A DNA stretch of 37,071 nt from Planctomycetota bacterium (GTDB lineage: Bacteria; Planctomycetota; UBA1135; UBA2386): NCBI GenBank assembly GCA_019636245.1, contig JAHBXX010000047.1, forward strand, positions 1-37,071. Reading direction: 5' to 3'. The position numbers were made by a program, and so were the translations under genes. Of the stretch, positions 1 through 6,984 are shown piece by piece. Below the pieces are notes generated by a model. The model made no database searches and was not told the DNA's origin. It saw only the letters and a list, made by a program, of their open reading frames with translations. How positions within the stretch are numbered: the first letter of the stretch is position 1; every line of letters starts with the position of its first letter.

Positions 1-14
1 TTCCGTCCAAGACG

Positions 15-1097
15 GTGGCAACCCTCAGCGAGTCTTCGCCACGGATCTACTGCCCGATCGTGCCGCTGTCCGCAAACTACTCCACTCCGATCGTCAGGGC
101 AGCCTCGGGCGGAACCTTCGACCTCGAAGGCCTTGGGAGAATCCATGTGTCCCCGAACGTTCTGGCGCAAGACTGCGTTCTGCGCTTGATCCCCATGCCC
201 ATGGAGTCGTGGGCCCACGGGCTGCTCGAGGGCATCCATGGCGAGAACATCCTCTGCGACCATCTGTGGCTCCACATCGTCGATCCAGCCGGGCAACCAT
301 TGCCAGGATCCACCCTGCTGGCATCGGGAGGCGTGACGCTGGTGCGCAAGGTCGCATTCATGCCCGCGATTCCCGAGGGATCCTCGCCGGTGGAGTGGCG
401 CGTACACCACTTGGGAGAGACGTTTGGCCAGGATATCGCCCATCCCGCAGACGTCGCCAGAGACATGGCGGTCTACGCACTGGCGGTAGGACACAACTGC
501 CTGACCTCCACCTATACGCTGGCGACAGGAGGCTGCGTTGCCTTTCCCTGGCAGATCGAATATGTCCACAAGACCACGCGGAAGGAGGTCATGGGCTGCA
601 CCTTCTTGAGCTGCGGCAGGCACACGGCCAACCAGGAAACCAAGGTGGCCAACGGTGAAACCCGGGAGACCAGCCATTCCCTGAGCGCAGAAGCCGCGAA
701 GGAAGCTGGGTTCGAGGGTTCTGCTGGTTTCGCCAAGATCGCCGCCAAGAGCAGCTTCAAGATCCAGGGCAGCTTCGAGAACACGACCACCAGGACCACG
801 CTCTACGAGCGGTCGATTGCGATCACCAGCGGGCAAGCTGCGTCCAACGAAACGAACGCGGCATGCACGGACGCACTGTGCTGCATGGGGCTGCTCTACG
901 TCACCTACGAGGTATGGGCGCGGCAGTACACGATCTGCGGCGCACCAGCCACCAACAGCAAGAAGATCGGCGAGATGGAGGTGTGCGTGGGGCTGTGCAC
1001 CTGGTTCGAGAACATCGCCTGGAACCCGAACTGCCCGGGTTGCGCGCAAGATGGGACGCCAGCGAGCCTGCCAGGCCCCAACAGCTTCGTGTTCTGA
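15..1097 (+). CDS. Unrecognised Cys-rich protein, possibly 5'-truncated
   Basis: I do not recognise this 360-residue protein. The first start in the window is a GTG at base 15, and the frame is open to the window edge, so the true start may lie outside. No signal peptide is visible from this start. The first half looks like a beta-rich domain. Roughly residues 200-280 form a long Ser/Thr/Glu/Ala-rich stretch with alternating small and polar residues (around SAEAAKEAGF and SFENTTTRTT), followed by a hydrophobic strand LLYVTYEVW. Cysteines are frequent, especially in the last 80 residues. The alternating Ser/Thr stretch recalls the membrane-inserting hairpin of aerolysin-type beta-pore proteins, but that is an impression of pattern and not a family match. 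Base composition is less GC-extreme than the genes that follow. It lies upstream of, and on the opposite strand to, tRNA-Asp. Confidence 0.65.
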   Translation: MATLSESSPRIYCPIVPLSANYSTPIVRAASGGTFDLEGLGRIHVSPNVLAQDCVLRLIPMPMESWAHGLLEGIHGENILCDHLWLHIVDPAGQPLPGSTLLASGGVTLVRKVAFMPAIPEGSSPVEWRVHHLGETFGQDIAHPADVARDMAVYALAVGHNCLTSTYTLATGGCVAFPWQIEYVHKTTRKEVMGCTFLSCGRHTANQETKVANGETRETSHSLSAEAAKEAGFEGSAGFAKIAAKSSFKIQGSFENTTTRTTLYERSIAITSGQAASNETNAACTDALCCMGLLYVTYEVWARQYTICGAPATNSKKIGEMEVCVGLCTWFENIAWNPNCPGCAQDGTPASLPGPNSFVF

Positions 1098-1336
1098 CGC
1101 CCAGGTCCGTGGCCGGGTGCCGGCCAACCTCGCCCGACCGGGTGACGACCTGCCGACACGATCGGCGCCAGCCCGTCCGCACCCTGCTCGTTTGGCGCCC
1201 CTCCCCAGCGAGCAACCGCCCTGTGTTCCCTGCCCGCCGAATCTCTCGTCGGCCGCGGTTGCGCGGGTGCCTCATGCCGCAGCGGCGCTGCGCGCGGACC
1301 CGCACCTCGACGGCAGCACCGCCGCCCCCGAAACGA

Positions 1337-1374
1337 CAACACCCGCCGACAACTCTCGTTGCCGCCGGGTGTTG
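1337..1374 (-). terminator. Hairpin terminator of tRNA-Asp
   Basis: A long interrupted hairpin starts three bases after the encoded CCA end of tRNA-Asp. The outer stem is nine perfect pairs (CAACACCCG with CGGGTGTTG), then one mismatch, then seven pairs including one G-U (CGGCAAC with GTTGTCG on the transcribed strand), closed by a GAGA tetraloop. A short TCGTTTC stretch follows on the transcribed strand, without a long U-run. The position makes it the 3' terminator or processing hairpin of the tRNA. Confidence 0.75.
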
Positions 1375-1377
1375 AGA

Positions 1378-1454
<77 letters not shown>

Positions 1455-1698
1455 ACGCCGTGAGGGGCCGAGGATGCTAGCGGCGCGGCGGGGCTTTGCA
1501 AGCCACACCTCCCGCGCGCGGTGGCCGGGGCCGGAATAAAATCGGCCGCCGGGCTCGCACCCAGCGGCCGAAGCCACTCTTCGCTCTCTCGTGTCGAATC
1601 GGCTGCCCGTCGGCCGGACCTTGCGGGCCGACCAGCGAGCAACCGTCTCGCTTGCCACGATCTCTAGGACAGCCCGTTCCCGGGCCCAAGCCCCACCG

Positions 1699-2721
1699 AT
1701 GCCCGTCCCCGCGCCCCTCGCCCGCCTGCGGCTCGCCTTCGCCGACCGGGACAGCCTGGCCGTCCCGCACCTGTCGGTCGACGGCATGACGCCGGCCGGC
1801 CCCAACCTGTCGCACTGGCCGGGGAACCGCACGCCGGCCGCCTGGAAGGCCGACCTGAGCACGGGCATCGCCTTGCGGTTCGCGCGGGCCGCACCGGCCG
1901 AACAGGCCGCCTTCCTCGGCGACACCGAACTGGTGCTGAACGACCACTACGACACCGACGGGTTCGGCGCCCTGCTGGCCGTGCTGCGGCCCGAGGTCGC
2001 GGCGGCCCACGAGGAACTGCTGCTGGCTGCCGCCGCGACCGGCGACTTCGGCACCTGGCACACGGAGCGCAGCTTCGCGATCGACCGCATCGTCGCCCGG
2101 CTGGCTGCGTCGGCGTCGCCGGTCGCGGCGGCGTTCCGTGGCGTCGACGATTCGGCGGCGCTGTCGCTGCGGCGCTACGCCTGGCTGCTCGAACACGCCG
2201 AGTCCGTGCTGCGGGAGCCGACGGCGTTCGCGGCGCTCCATGCCGACGAGATGGCTGCCGTGCAGCAGGAGATCGACCAGGGGCTGCGCGGCGCGCTCGA
2301 GCGCCGCGGCTGGCCACAGCTCGACTTCGCCGTCCTGTCCGGCGCCGGGCCGCGCCACCGCATGACGCTGAACACGCTGGCCGGCGCCCACCGCGTGCTG
2401 CACGTCGATCGCCGCCCCGACGGCTTGCGCTACCGCCACCACGACCGCACCGAGAGCTGGTTCGACCTGCTGACCTTCCATGCCCTGCCGCGCGGCGACC
2501 TGCGACCGCTGGCGGCGCACCTCGGCGAACTCGAACCGCCGCACGACGGCGCGTCGTGGAACGCCGATCCGCCGACCGAACCGATCCCCGAGCTCTACTT
2601 CGGCGTGCCGTCGGCGCAGGAGTACGGCCAGGTCAGCCGCGACCTGCGGCCGAGCCGGCTGCCCGTCGAACGCGTCGTCGCGGCCTGCGTCAGCGCCTTC
2701 TCGCGCGCGGCCGCCCACTGA
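1699..2721 (+). CDS. DUF6687-like protein of unknown function
   Basis: This is a 340-residue soluble protein with no signal peptide or membrane segment. I chose the ATG at 1699 because the frame's earlier residues (from 1591) are Arg/Ala-rich and low complexity, and recognisable sequence begins at MPVPAPLARL. Two conspicuous motifs sit in the first third: LSHWPGNRTP (residues 37-46) and NDHYDTDG (81-88). The His/Asp cluster in the second looks like a metal or phosphate-handling site of the kind seen in DHH-type folds. From memory this pairing resembles DUF6687, a family of unknown function. That assignment is tentative and no reaction can be given. No good Shine-Dalgarno site precedes the ATG. 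The next gene begins 43 bp downstream on the same strand, so the two could be co-transcribed. Confidence 0.8.
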   Translation: MPVPAPLARLRLAFADRDSLAVPHLSVDGMTPAGPNLSHWPGNRTPAAWKADLSTGIALRFARAAPAEQAAFLGDTELVLNDHYDTDGFGALLAVLRPEVAAAHEELLLAAAATGDFGTWHTERSFAIDRIVARLAASASPVAAAFRGVDDSAALSLRRYAWLLEHAESVLREPTAFAALHADEMAAVQQEIDQGLRGALERRGWPQLDFAVLSGAGPRHRMTLNTLAGAHRVLHVDRRPDGLRYRHHDRTESWFDLLTFHALPRGDLRPLAAHLGELEPPHDGASWNADPPTEPIPELYFGVPSAQEYGQVSRDLRPSRLPVERVVAACVSAFSRAAAH

Positions 2722-2764
2722 CGCCCTGGCGCCGGCCGGGGATCGACCGCATCATGCGCGCCGC

Positions 2765-3745
2765 ATGCGGGTCCACGCCCTCGTCCTTGGCTGCCTGCCG
2801 TGGCTCGCCGGCTGCGGCGATCGGGCGCTGCTGCAGGACGAGAGCGGACGCTACCGCCTGCTGGCGCGAGCGGGCGACCAGCAGGACGAACACGTGCTGC
2901 GGCTGCTGCGCGGTCAGCACGGCCCGGTGGTGTTCGCGCACGATCCGCCGTCAGCGGTCCGCGCCTTGTCCCTGCTGCGCCCCGCCCAGGGCGTGCGCGA
3001 CGGCCGCCTGGTCGCCATCGACGACGAGCCCGCCGCGACCTCGCCCGGCGACGTGCCGGTGGCCACGGTGGTCCCCGACCGCGGCAGCGCGGTGGCCGTC
3101 GACATGGCATTGCTGTGGTGCCACGGCGTGACGCCGCCGCCGCGCCTCATGCTCGGCAGCCGGATCGTGCTGCCCGGCGGCGCCACGCAGCGACAGCCCG
3201 CGCCCGGCGACTTCGTCGTCGAACTGCTGCGGCGCCAGCACGCCGAGCTGCTGACCGACCGCCCCCGGACGGACGTCGTGTTCCGCATCGGCCTCCTGCT
3301 GGTGCGCGACGACGACCGGCAACGCCGGCTCGGCGACGACGTCGAAGCGGCGGTCGCCCGCTACCCGCACCTGGTGTGCGAACGGCGCCAGGCCCTCGGC
3401 GACACCGCCCGCCTGGCGACCATGGCCCGCGAGCGGCTCGACGCCGGCTGCCGCGCGCTGCTGGTCGCCGGCGACGGCGGCGACGCCCTGGCGGCGGTGG
3501 CCGCCATGGCCGACGAGTTCCGCGCCGCGCTGATCGTGCTCGACCCCGACGCCGAGTGCCGCCAGGCGACCTGCTGCATCGGCGCCGACCCGACGATGCT
3601 CGGCCGGGCCGCCGCCGAAGCGGTGCGGCGGCTCGCACCCGACGGCGCGGCGTTGCTCGAGCTGGCGACCGACCACGGCACCCCGGCCGCGGACGGGCGC
3701 CACCAGGGTTTCGCCGCAGCCCTCGGCCTGCGCCCGCTGCGCTGA
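2765..3745 (+). CDS. Lipoprotein with periplasmic-binding-protein-like domain
   Basis: A 326-residue predicted lipoprotein. The ATG at 2765 gives a short signal peptide (MRVHALVLGCLPWLAGCGD) ending in a lipobox LAGC with the acylated Cys at residue 17, which fixes the start; the frame is open further upstream but non-coding in character. The second half (from about residue 170) has the order expected of a type-1 periplasmic sugar-binding domain related to RbsB/LacI. A strand and helix around VVFRIGLLLV are followed by CRALLVAGDGGDALAAVAAMADE, then LIVLDPDAE, then a helix GRAAAEAVRRLAPDGAALLEL and a final HQGFAAALG. The first 140 residues are a separate unrecognised region. It may bind a small ligand at the outer face of the inner membrane. 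No transporter permease is nearby, so an import role is not supported by context. Confidence 0.82.
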   Translation: MRVHALVLGCLPWLAGCGDRALLQDESGRYRLLARAGDQQDEHVLRLLRGQHGPVVFAHDPPSAVRALSLLRPAQGVRDGRLVAIDDEPAATSPGDVPVATVVPDRGSAVAVDMALLWCHGVTPPPRLMLGSRIVLPGGATQRQPAPGDFVVELLRRQHAELLTDRPRTDVVFRIGLLLVRDDDRQRRLGDDVEAAVARYPHLVCERRQALGDTARLATMARERLDAGCRALLVAGDGGDALAAVAAMADEFRAALIVLDPDAECRQATCCIGADPTMLGRAAAEAVRRLAPDGAALLELATDHGTPAADGRHQGFAAALGLRPLR

Positions 3746-3754
3746 GCGGCGTCA

Positions 3755-3773
3755 GACCCGCCTAACGGCGGTC
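3755..3773. terminator. Possible bidirectional hairpin between convergent genes
   Basis: GACC(C)GCC and GGCGGTC pair over seven bases with one bulged C around a TAAC loop. The site is between the stops of two convergent genes and overlaps the stop codon of the leftward one. There is no U-run on either side, so function as a terminator is only suggested by position. Confidence 0.35.
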
Positions 3774-4616
3774 GATCTGCTCGAGCCGGTGGCGCGCGTC
3801 CTTGGCCACATCCCACAGCTCCTTGCGGTCGCCGCACTGCGCGACGAGCTGTTCGTAGGCAGCCCGCGCGCGCACGAGGTCGCCCGTCTGCTCGAGCAGC
3901 CGCGCCGTCGTCCACCGGGCCCGCGTACGCGTGCCGTCGTCCGGCGCCTCGCGTGCCAGGGCGTCGGCGACGCCGAGCGCCGCCCCGGGATCCCGCTCGG
4001 CCAGCGTCCATGCCAGCTGGTAGGCCGCCCAGGCGCCGGTCTTGGCCGCCATGCCGGCCTCGTCGACGACGGCGCGCAGCGTGCGCTCGGCGCCGAGCGT
4101 GTCGCCACGTTGCCGTTGCAGCAGACCGAGCTGGGTCGTGGCCCGGAGCCGCCGCTCGGCGTCGAGCGGCCGCGCCAGCAGGTGCCGCAACGCCTCGTCG
4201 GCCGCCGCCGGGTCCTTGTTCTCCTGCGCGAGCCGCTGCACCTCGGCCAGCAGTTCGTCGTCGGCGAGGGCGGCGAACCGCTCGCGCAGCCGCTCGGCCT
4301 CGATCGCCTCGAGCGCCAGCCGCAGCTGGGGCAGGTCGATCGCAGCGGCGGCGGTCGGCGCCTCGACCCGCGTGGGCGGCGCCGCGGTGGCCGACCGACC
4401 TTCGAGCGCATCGACGCGCGCAGCCAGTTGGTCGACGGCCATCGCCAGGCGCAGCCAGGGCGCATCCGCGGATGCGACGACCGGCGTCGAGGCCGTCGGC
4501 GCGGGGTCGGCGACGGCAGGCAACGGCTCCGGCACGAACGCTCCGCGACCGAGAGTCCAGCCGGCCAAGGCGGCCGCGATCGCGATCGCCAGGCCCACGG
4601 TGCCGATTCCACGCAT
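3762..4616 (-). CDS. Membrane-anchored TPR-like protein
   Basis: A 284-residue protein whose ATG at 4616 opens directly into a hydrophobic segment (residues 4-22, GIGTVGLAIAIAAALAGWTLG), so it is a signal-anchored or secreted protein. A Pro/Ala-rich linker and a predicted helical segment (LRLAMAVDQLAARVDALEG) follow. From about residue 110 it is all alpha-helical with degenerate tetratricopeptide-like pairs: LLQRQRGDTLGAERTLRAVVDEAG, AAYQLAWTLAERDPGAALGVADAL and ARLLEQTGDLVRARAAYEQLV. It most likely serves as a protein-interaction scaffold at the cytoplasmic membrane. The frame continues upstream of 4616, but that sequence overlaps the divergent J-protein gene and is antisense shadow. Its start is 81 bp from the divergent gene, so both promoters must lie in that gap. 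Confidence 0.82.
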   Translation of the reverse strand: MRGIGTVGLAIAIAAALAGWTLGRGAFVPEPLPAVADPAPTASTPVVASADAPWLRLAMAVDQLAARVDALEGRSATAAPPTRVEAPTAAAAIDLPQLRLALEAIEAERLRERFAALADDELLAEVQRLAQENKDPAAADEALRHLLARPLDAERRLRATTQLGLLQRQRGDTLGAERTLRAVVDEAGMAAKTGAWAAYQLAWTLAERDPGAALGVADALAREAPDDGTRTRARWTTARLLEQTGDLVRARAAYEQLVAQCGDRKELWDVAKDARHRLEQIDRR

Positions 4617-4697
4617 GGCCCGATCGTCGCGCGGCGCCACCGACCGCGCCAGCGGTTCGCATCGCCGCCGCCGGGCGCTACGTTCGCACGCTGCGCC

Positions 4698-5576
4698 ATG
4701 CCCGACCGCGCATCGCCGAGCTACTGGTTGCTGCGCTTCTTCGGCGGCATCGTGCTGCTGCTCGCCGCCGGGCTGCGGCTGTTCACCCGCCTGCTGCCCA
4801 GCGATCCGCTCGGCGCGGCGACGATCCTGCCCGGCTTCTTCGGCTTCTACCTGTCGCTGTCGTCGATCACGCCGCTGGTCCGCGCGCTGGCGCTGCGCAG
4901 CCGCACGCACCGGGTCTGGACCGAGGTGGCCCGGGACGCCTTCGCCCGCGCCTCGCTGCCGCGCCGCATCTACTACCTGCTGGCCGCCGTGGCCGAGGTC
5001 GACGGCCCGATGAGCCCGGCCGAACGCGAGACCGTGCAGGCGTTCGTGCGCGAGCGCTTCCTCGGCACCGAGTCGACCGACGAGCTGCGCCTCTGGGAGG
5101 CGCAGCCGCTGCACTTCGACGACCGCACCGGACTGGCGGCACGCATCGCCGGCGCCCTCGACGACAGCGAACTCGACTCGCTGTTCTGCTGGTGCTGCAT
5201 GGTCGCGTTCGCCGACCACAACTACCGCGAGCCCGAGCACCGGGCGCTGCAGGAGGTGGCGCGCGGACTCGGCCTGCCCGCGGCGCGCGCGCGCATGCTG
5301 TTCCACCTGGCGAAGGCGCAGCACCTGCGCGGCCGCTCCGGGCCGGGCGCCGACCGCACCCGGCCGCCGTCCGGCGCCCCGACGGAGCGGGCCCAGGCGC
5401 TGTCGGTGCTCGGCCTGCCGGGCGACGCGACGCCCGAGGCGATCCGTCGCCGCCACCGCGAACTCGTGCGACGATTCCATCCCGACGCCCAGCCCAACCT
5501 CGGTCCGATCGCCCAGCGCGAGGCGACCGAACGCTTCCAGGAGATCCAGCGCGCCTACGAGACGCTGGCCCACTGA
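4698..5576 (+). CDS. DjlA-like membrane J-domain protein
   Basis: A 292-residue co-chaperone with DjlA order: N-terminal membrane segment, TerB-like helical domain, C-terminal J domain. Hydrophobic segments are at about residues 11-32 and 40-62. The TerB-like part (about 85-190) starts YYLLAAVAEVDGPMSPAERETV, typical of that fold's acidic metal-binding helix. The J domain occupies roughly residues 233-292 and carries the essential HPD tripeptide at 261-263 (RRFHPDAQPN), so it should stimulate a DnaK ATPase. DjlA of E. coli has one N-terminal membrane span; here there appear to be two. The OsmC gene starts 16 bp downstream and is probably in the same operon. No dnaK gene is in this window. I give no gene symbol because orthology to djlA is not shown. 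Confidence 0.88.
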   Translation: MPDRASPSYWLLRFFGGIVLLLAAGLRLFTRLLPSDPLGAATILPGFFGFYLSLSSITPLVRALALRSRTHRVWTEVARDAFARASLPRRIYYLLAAVAEVDGPMSPAERETVQAFVRERFLGTESTDELRLWEAQPLHFDDRTGLAARIAGALDDSELDSLFCWCCMVAFADHNYREPEHRALQEVARGLGLPAARARMLFHLAKAQHLRGRSGPGADRTRPPSGAPTERAQALSVLGLPGDATPEAIRRRHRELVRRFHPDAQPNLGPIAQREATERFQEIQRAYETLAH

Positions 5577-5592
5577 CGCCTGCCACCAAGCC

Positions 5593-6000
5593 ATGGTCAC
5601 GATCACCGCCCGCTACGAAGGCGATCTCTGCTGCACCGCCGTGCACGGCCCCTCGACGGCCTCGCTGCACACCGACGCGCCGAAGGACAACGAGGGCCTC
5701 GGCCGCTACTTCTCGCCGACCGACCTCGTCGCCACGGCGCTCGGCACCTGCATCCTGACCACCATGGGCATCGTCGCCCGGCGCCACCAGATCGACCTGG
5801 CCGGCGCCACCGTGCGGGTCGAGAAGCACATGCAGAACGGTCCCCGCCGCATCGCCCGGCTGCCGGTCGAGCTCAGCATCCCCGGCGCGTTCACCGCCGA
5901 GCAGAAGAAGCTGCTCGAGAACGCCGCCCACGGCTGCCCGGTGCACCGCAGCCTGCACCCGGACATCGACGCGCGCATCACCTTCCGCTGGCACGGCTGA
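5593..6000 (+). CDS. OsmC family protein
   Basis: A 135-residue cytoplasmic protein of the OsmC/Ohr family. These proteins reduce organic hydroperoxides with a pair of redox cysteines and work as intertwined dimers. Both conserved cysteines are visible: Cys53 in the buried helix (LVATALGTCILTTMGI) and Cys115 in GCPVHRSL. The N-terminal strand with FSPTDLVATALG is the usual family signature. Length matches the family. The CPVH version of the second cysteine motif is closer to the OsmC/YhfA-like branch than to Ohr, so peroxide specificity should not be assumed. It follows the J-protein by 16 bp, suggesting a small stress-related operon, and is convergent with the next gene (stops 16 bp apart, with a weak hairpin at 6009-6027 in the junction). 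Confidence 0.93.
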   Translation: MVTITARYEGDLCCTAVHGPSTASLHTDAPKDNEGLGRYFSPTDLVATALGTCILTTMGIVARRHQIDLAGATVRVEKHMQNGPRRIARLPVELSIPGAFTAEQKKLLENAAHGCPVHRSLHPDIDARITFRWHG

Positions 6001-6016
6001 CGCAGCGGCCAGCGCT

Positions 6017-6337
6017 TCAGTCGCTGGTGTTGGTCTTCATCGGGTGCCACCAGTTCGCGGTCGGATCGGCCGCGGCGCCGCTCAGGGCCTGCACGTCGCT
6101 GACGACGCCGGTCACCAGCCCGATCGCCGCGCCCAGGGCCATCAGGGCCGCGAACGCGGCGGCGACGCCCCGGCCGTCGCAGCCGCAGCCGCCGCCGAAG
6201 CCACCGGCGGGTTCGCTGAGGATGAGGATCGGCCCGACCACGGCGCCGATCGCCGGCTTGACCAGCGTGCAACCGCCCGTGGCAAGGAGGGGGAGACTCC
6301 CGGCGCAGGCCAGGACCAGGGTCCGGCAGCGAAGCAT
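6017..6337 (-). CDS. Small Gly/Ala-rich putative lipoprotein
   Basis: A 106-residue protein starting at the ATG at 6337. The N-terminus MLRCRTLVLACAGSLPLLATGGC looks like a lipoprotein signal with the acylated Cys at 23, but the residue at -3 is Thr where Leu is usual, so lipidation is probable rather than certain. A Gly-rich stretch with further cysteines (GGFGGGCGCDGRG) and a hydrophobic helix (AAAFAALMALGAAIGLVTGVV) follow, then a polar tail with NWWHPMKTNTSD. Small glycine-zipper-like envelope lipoproteins have this layout. I do not recognise a named family. It is divergent from the sigma factor gene, with 113 bp between starts. Confidence 0.72.
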   Translation of the reverse strand: MLRCRTLVLACAGSLPLLATGGCTLVKPAIGAVVGPILILSEPAGGFGGGCGCDGRGVAAAFAALMALGAAIGLVTGVVSDVQALSGAAADPTANWWHPMKTNTSD

Positions 6338-6450
6338 GGGGCGCCCCAGCGCACACCCCGGCCGGGCGTGGCCGGGCGCACGCCTCCGGAAATCTCCGGG
6401 CCCCCCAATCCGGGATCGCCGGCCGGCGTCTTCAGCGGCACGATCGATCC

Positions 6451-6984
6451 ATGGCCGATGCGGAACCGAGCCTGAGCGACCTGTTCCAGGCCCACCGGAA
6501 GGGCCTGGCGGGCGCGGTCCGCAGCGTGCTGGGAGGTTCGGCCGACGTGACCGAGCTGCTGCAGGACGCCTTCCTGAAGTGTTGGCGCAGCTGGCAGAAC
6601 GGCACGCGGCCGCGCGACCCGGTGGCATGGATGTTCGTCGTGGCCTGGAACGTCGCCAGGGACGCCCGTCGGGCGCAGCAGCGGCGACCGCGCCACGAGA
6701 CCCTGCACGAGGACTCGAACGTGGCCCCCACCCTCCCCCCATCGCCATCGCACGCGCTCGAGCAGCGCGAGGCCCTGGCCCGGGCGCAAGCCGCCATCCA
6801 CCGCCTCAGCGACCCCGAGCAGCAGGTGTTCCTGCTGCGCACCGCCGGCGAACTGCCGTTCGACGCCATCGCCGAGCAGCTGGCGATCCCCGTCGGCACG
6901 GCGAAGACGCGCATGCGCAGCGCGCTGCAGAAGCTGCGCCAGACCCTGGGCGCCGCCCAGGCGACCACCAGGAGCCTGCGATGA
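6451..6984 (+). CDS. ECF RNA polymerase sigma factor
   Basis: A 177-residue sigma-70 family protein of the ECF group, made of only regions 2 and 4. Region 2 spans about residues 10-75, with the core-binding and -10-binding helices (ADVTELLQDAFLKCWRSWQN, then AWMFVVAWNVARDARRAQ). Region 4 spans about 110-165, with the -35-binding helix-turn-helix (LPFDAIAEQLAIPVGTAKTRMRSALQKLRQ). Its stop overlaps the ATG of the following alpha-2-macroglobulin gene as ATGA, so the two are translationally coupled. That arrangement is the usual one for an ECF factor and its membrane anti-sigma partner. The promoter it reads is likely in the 113 bp upstream, but I could not identify a convincing site. Confidence 0.94.
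   Translation: MADAEPSLSDLFQAHRKGLAGAVRSVLGGSADVTELLQDAFLKCWRSWQNGTRPRDPVAWMFVVAWNVARDARRAQQRRPRHETLHEDSNVAPTLPPSPSHALEQREALARAQAAIHRLSDPEQQVFLLRTAGELPFDAIAEQLAIPVGTAKTRMRSALQKLRQTLGAAQATTRSLR

Noticed and set aside
6009..6027. Hairpin CCAGCG/CGCTGG between convergent genes
   Set aside because: Only six pairs, loop contains a stop codon, no U-run; frequent by chance in such GC-rich DNA.
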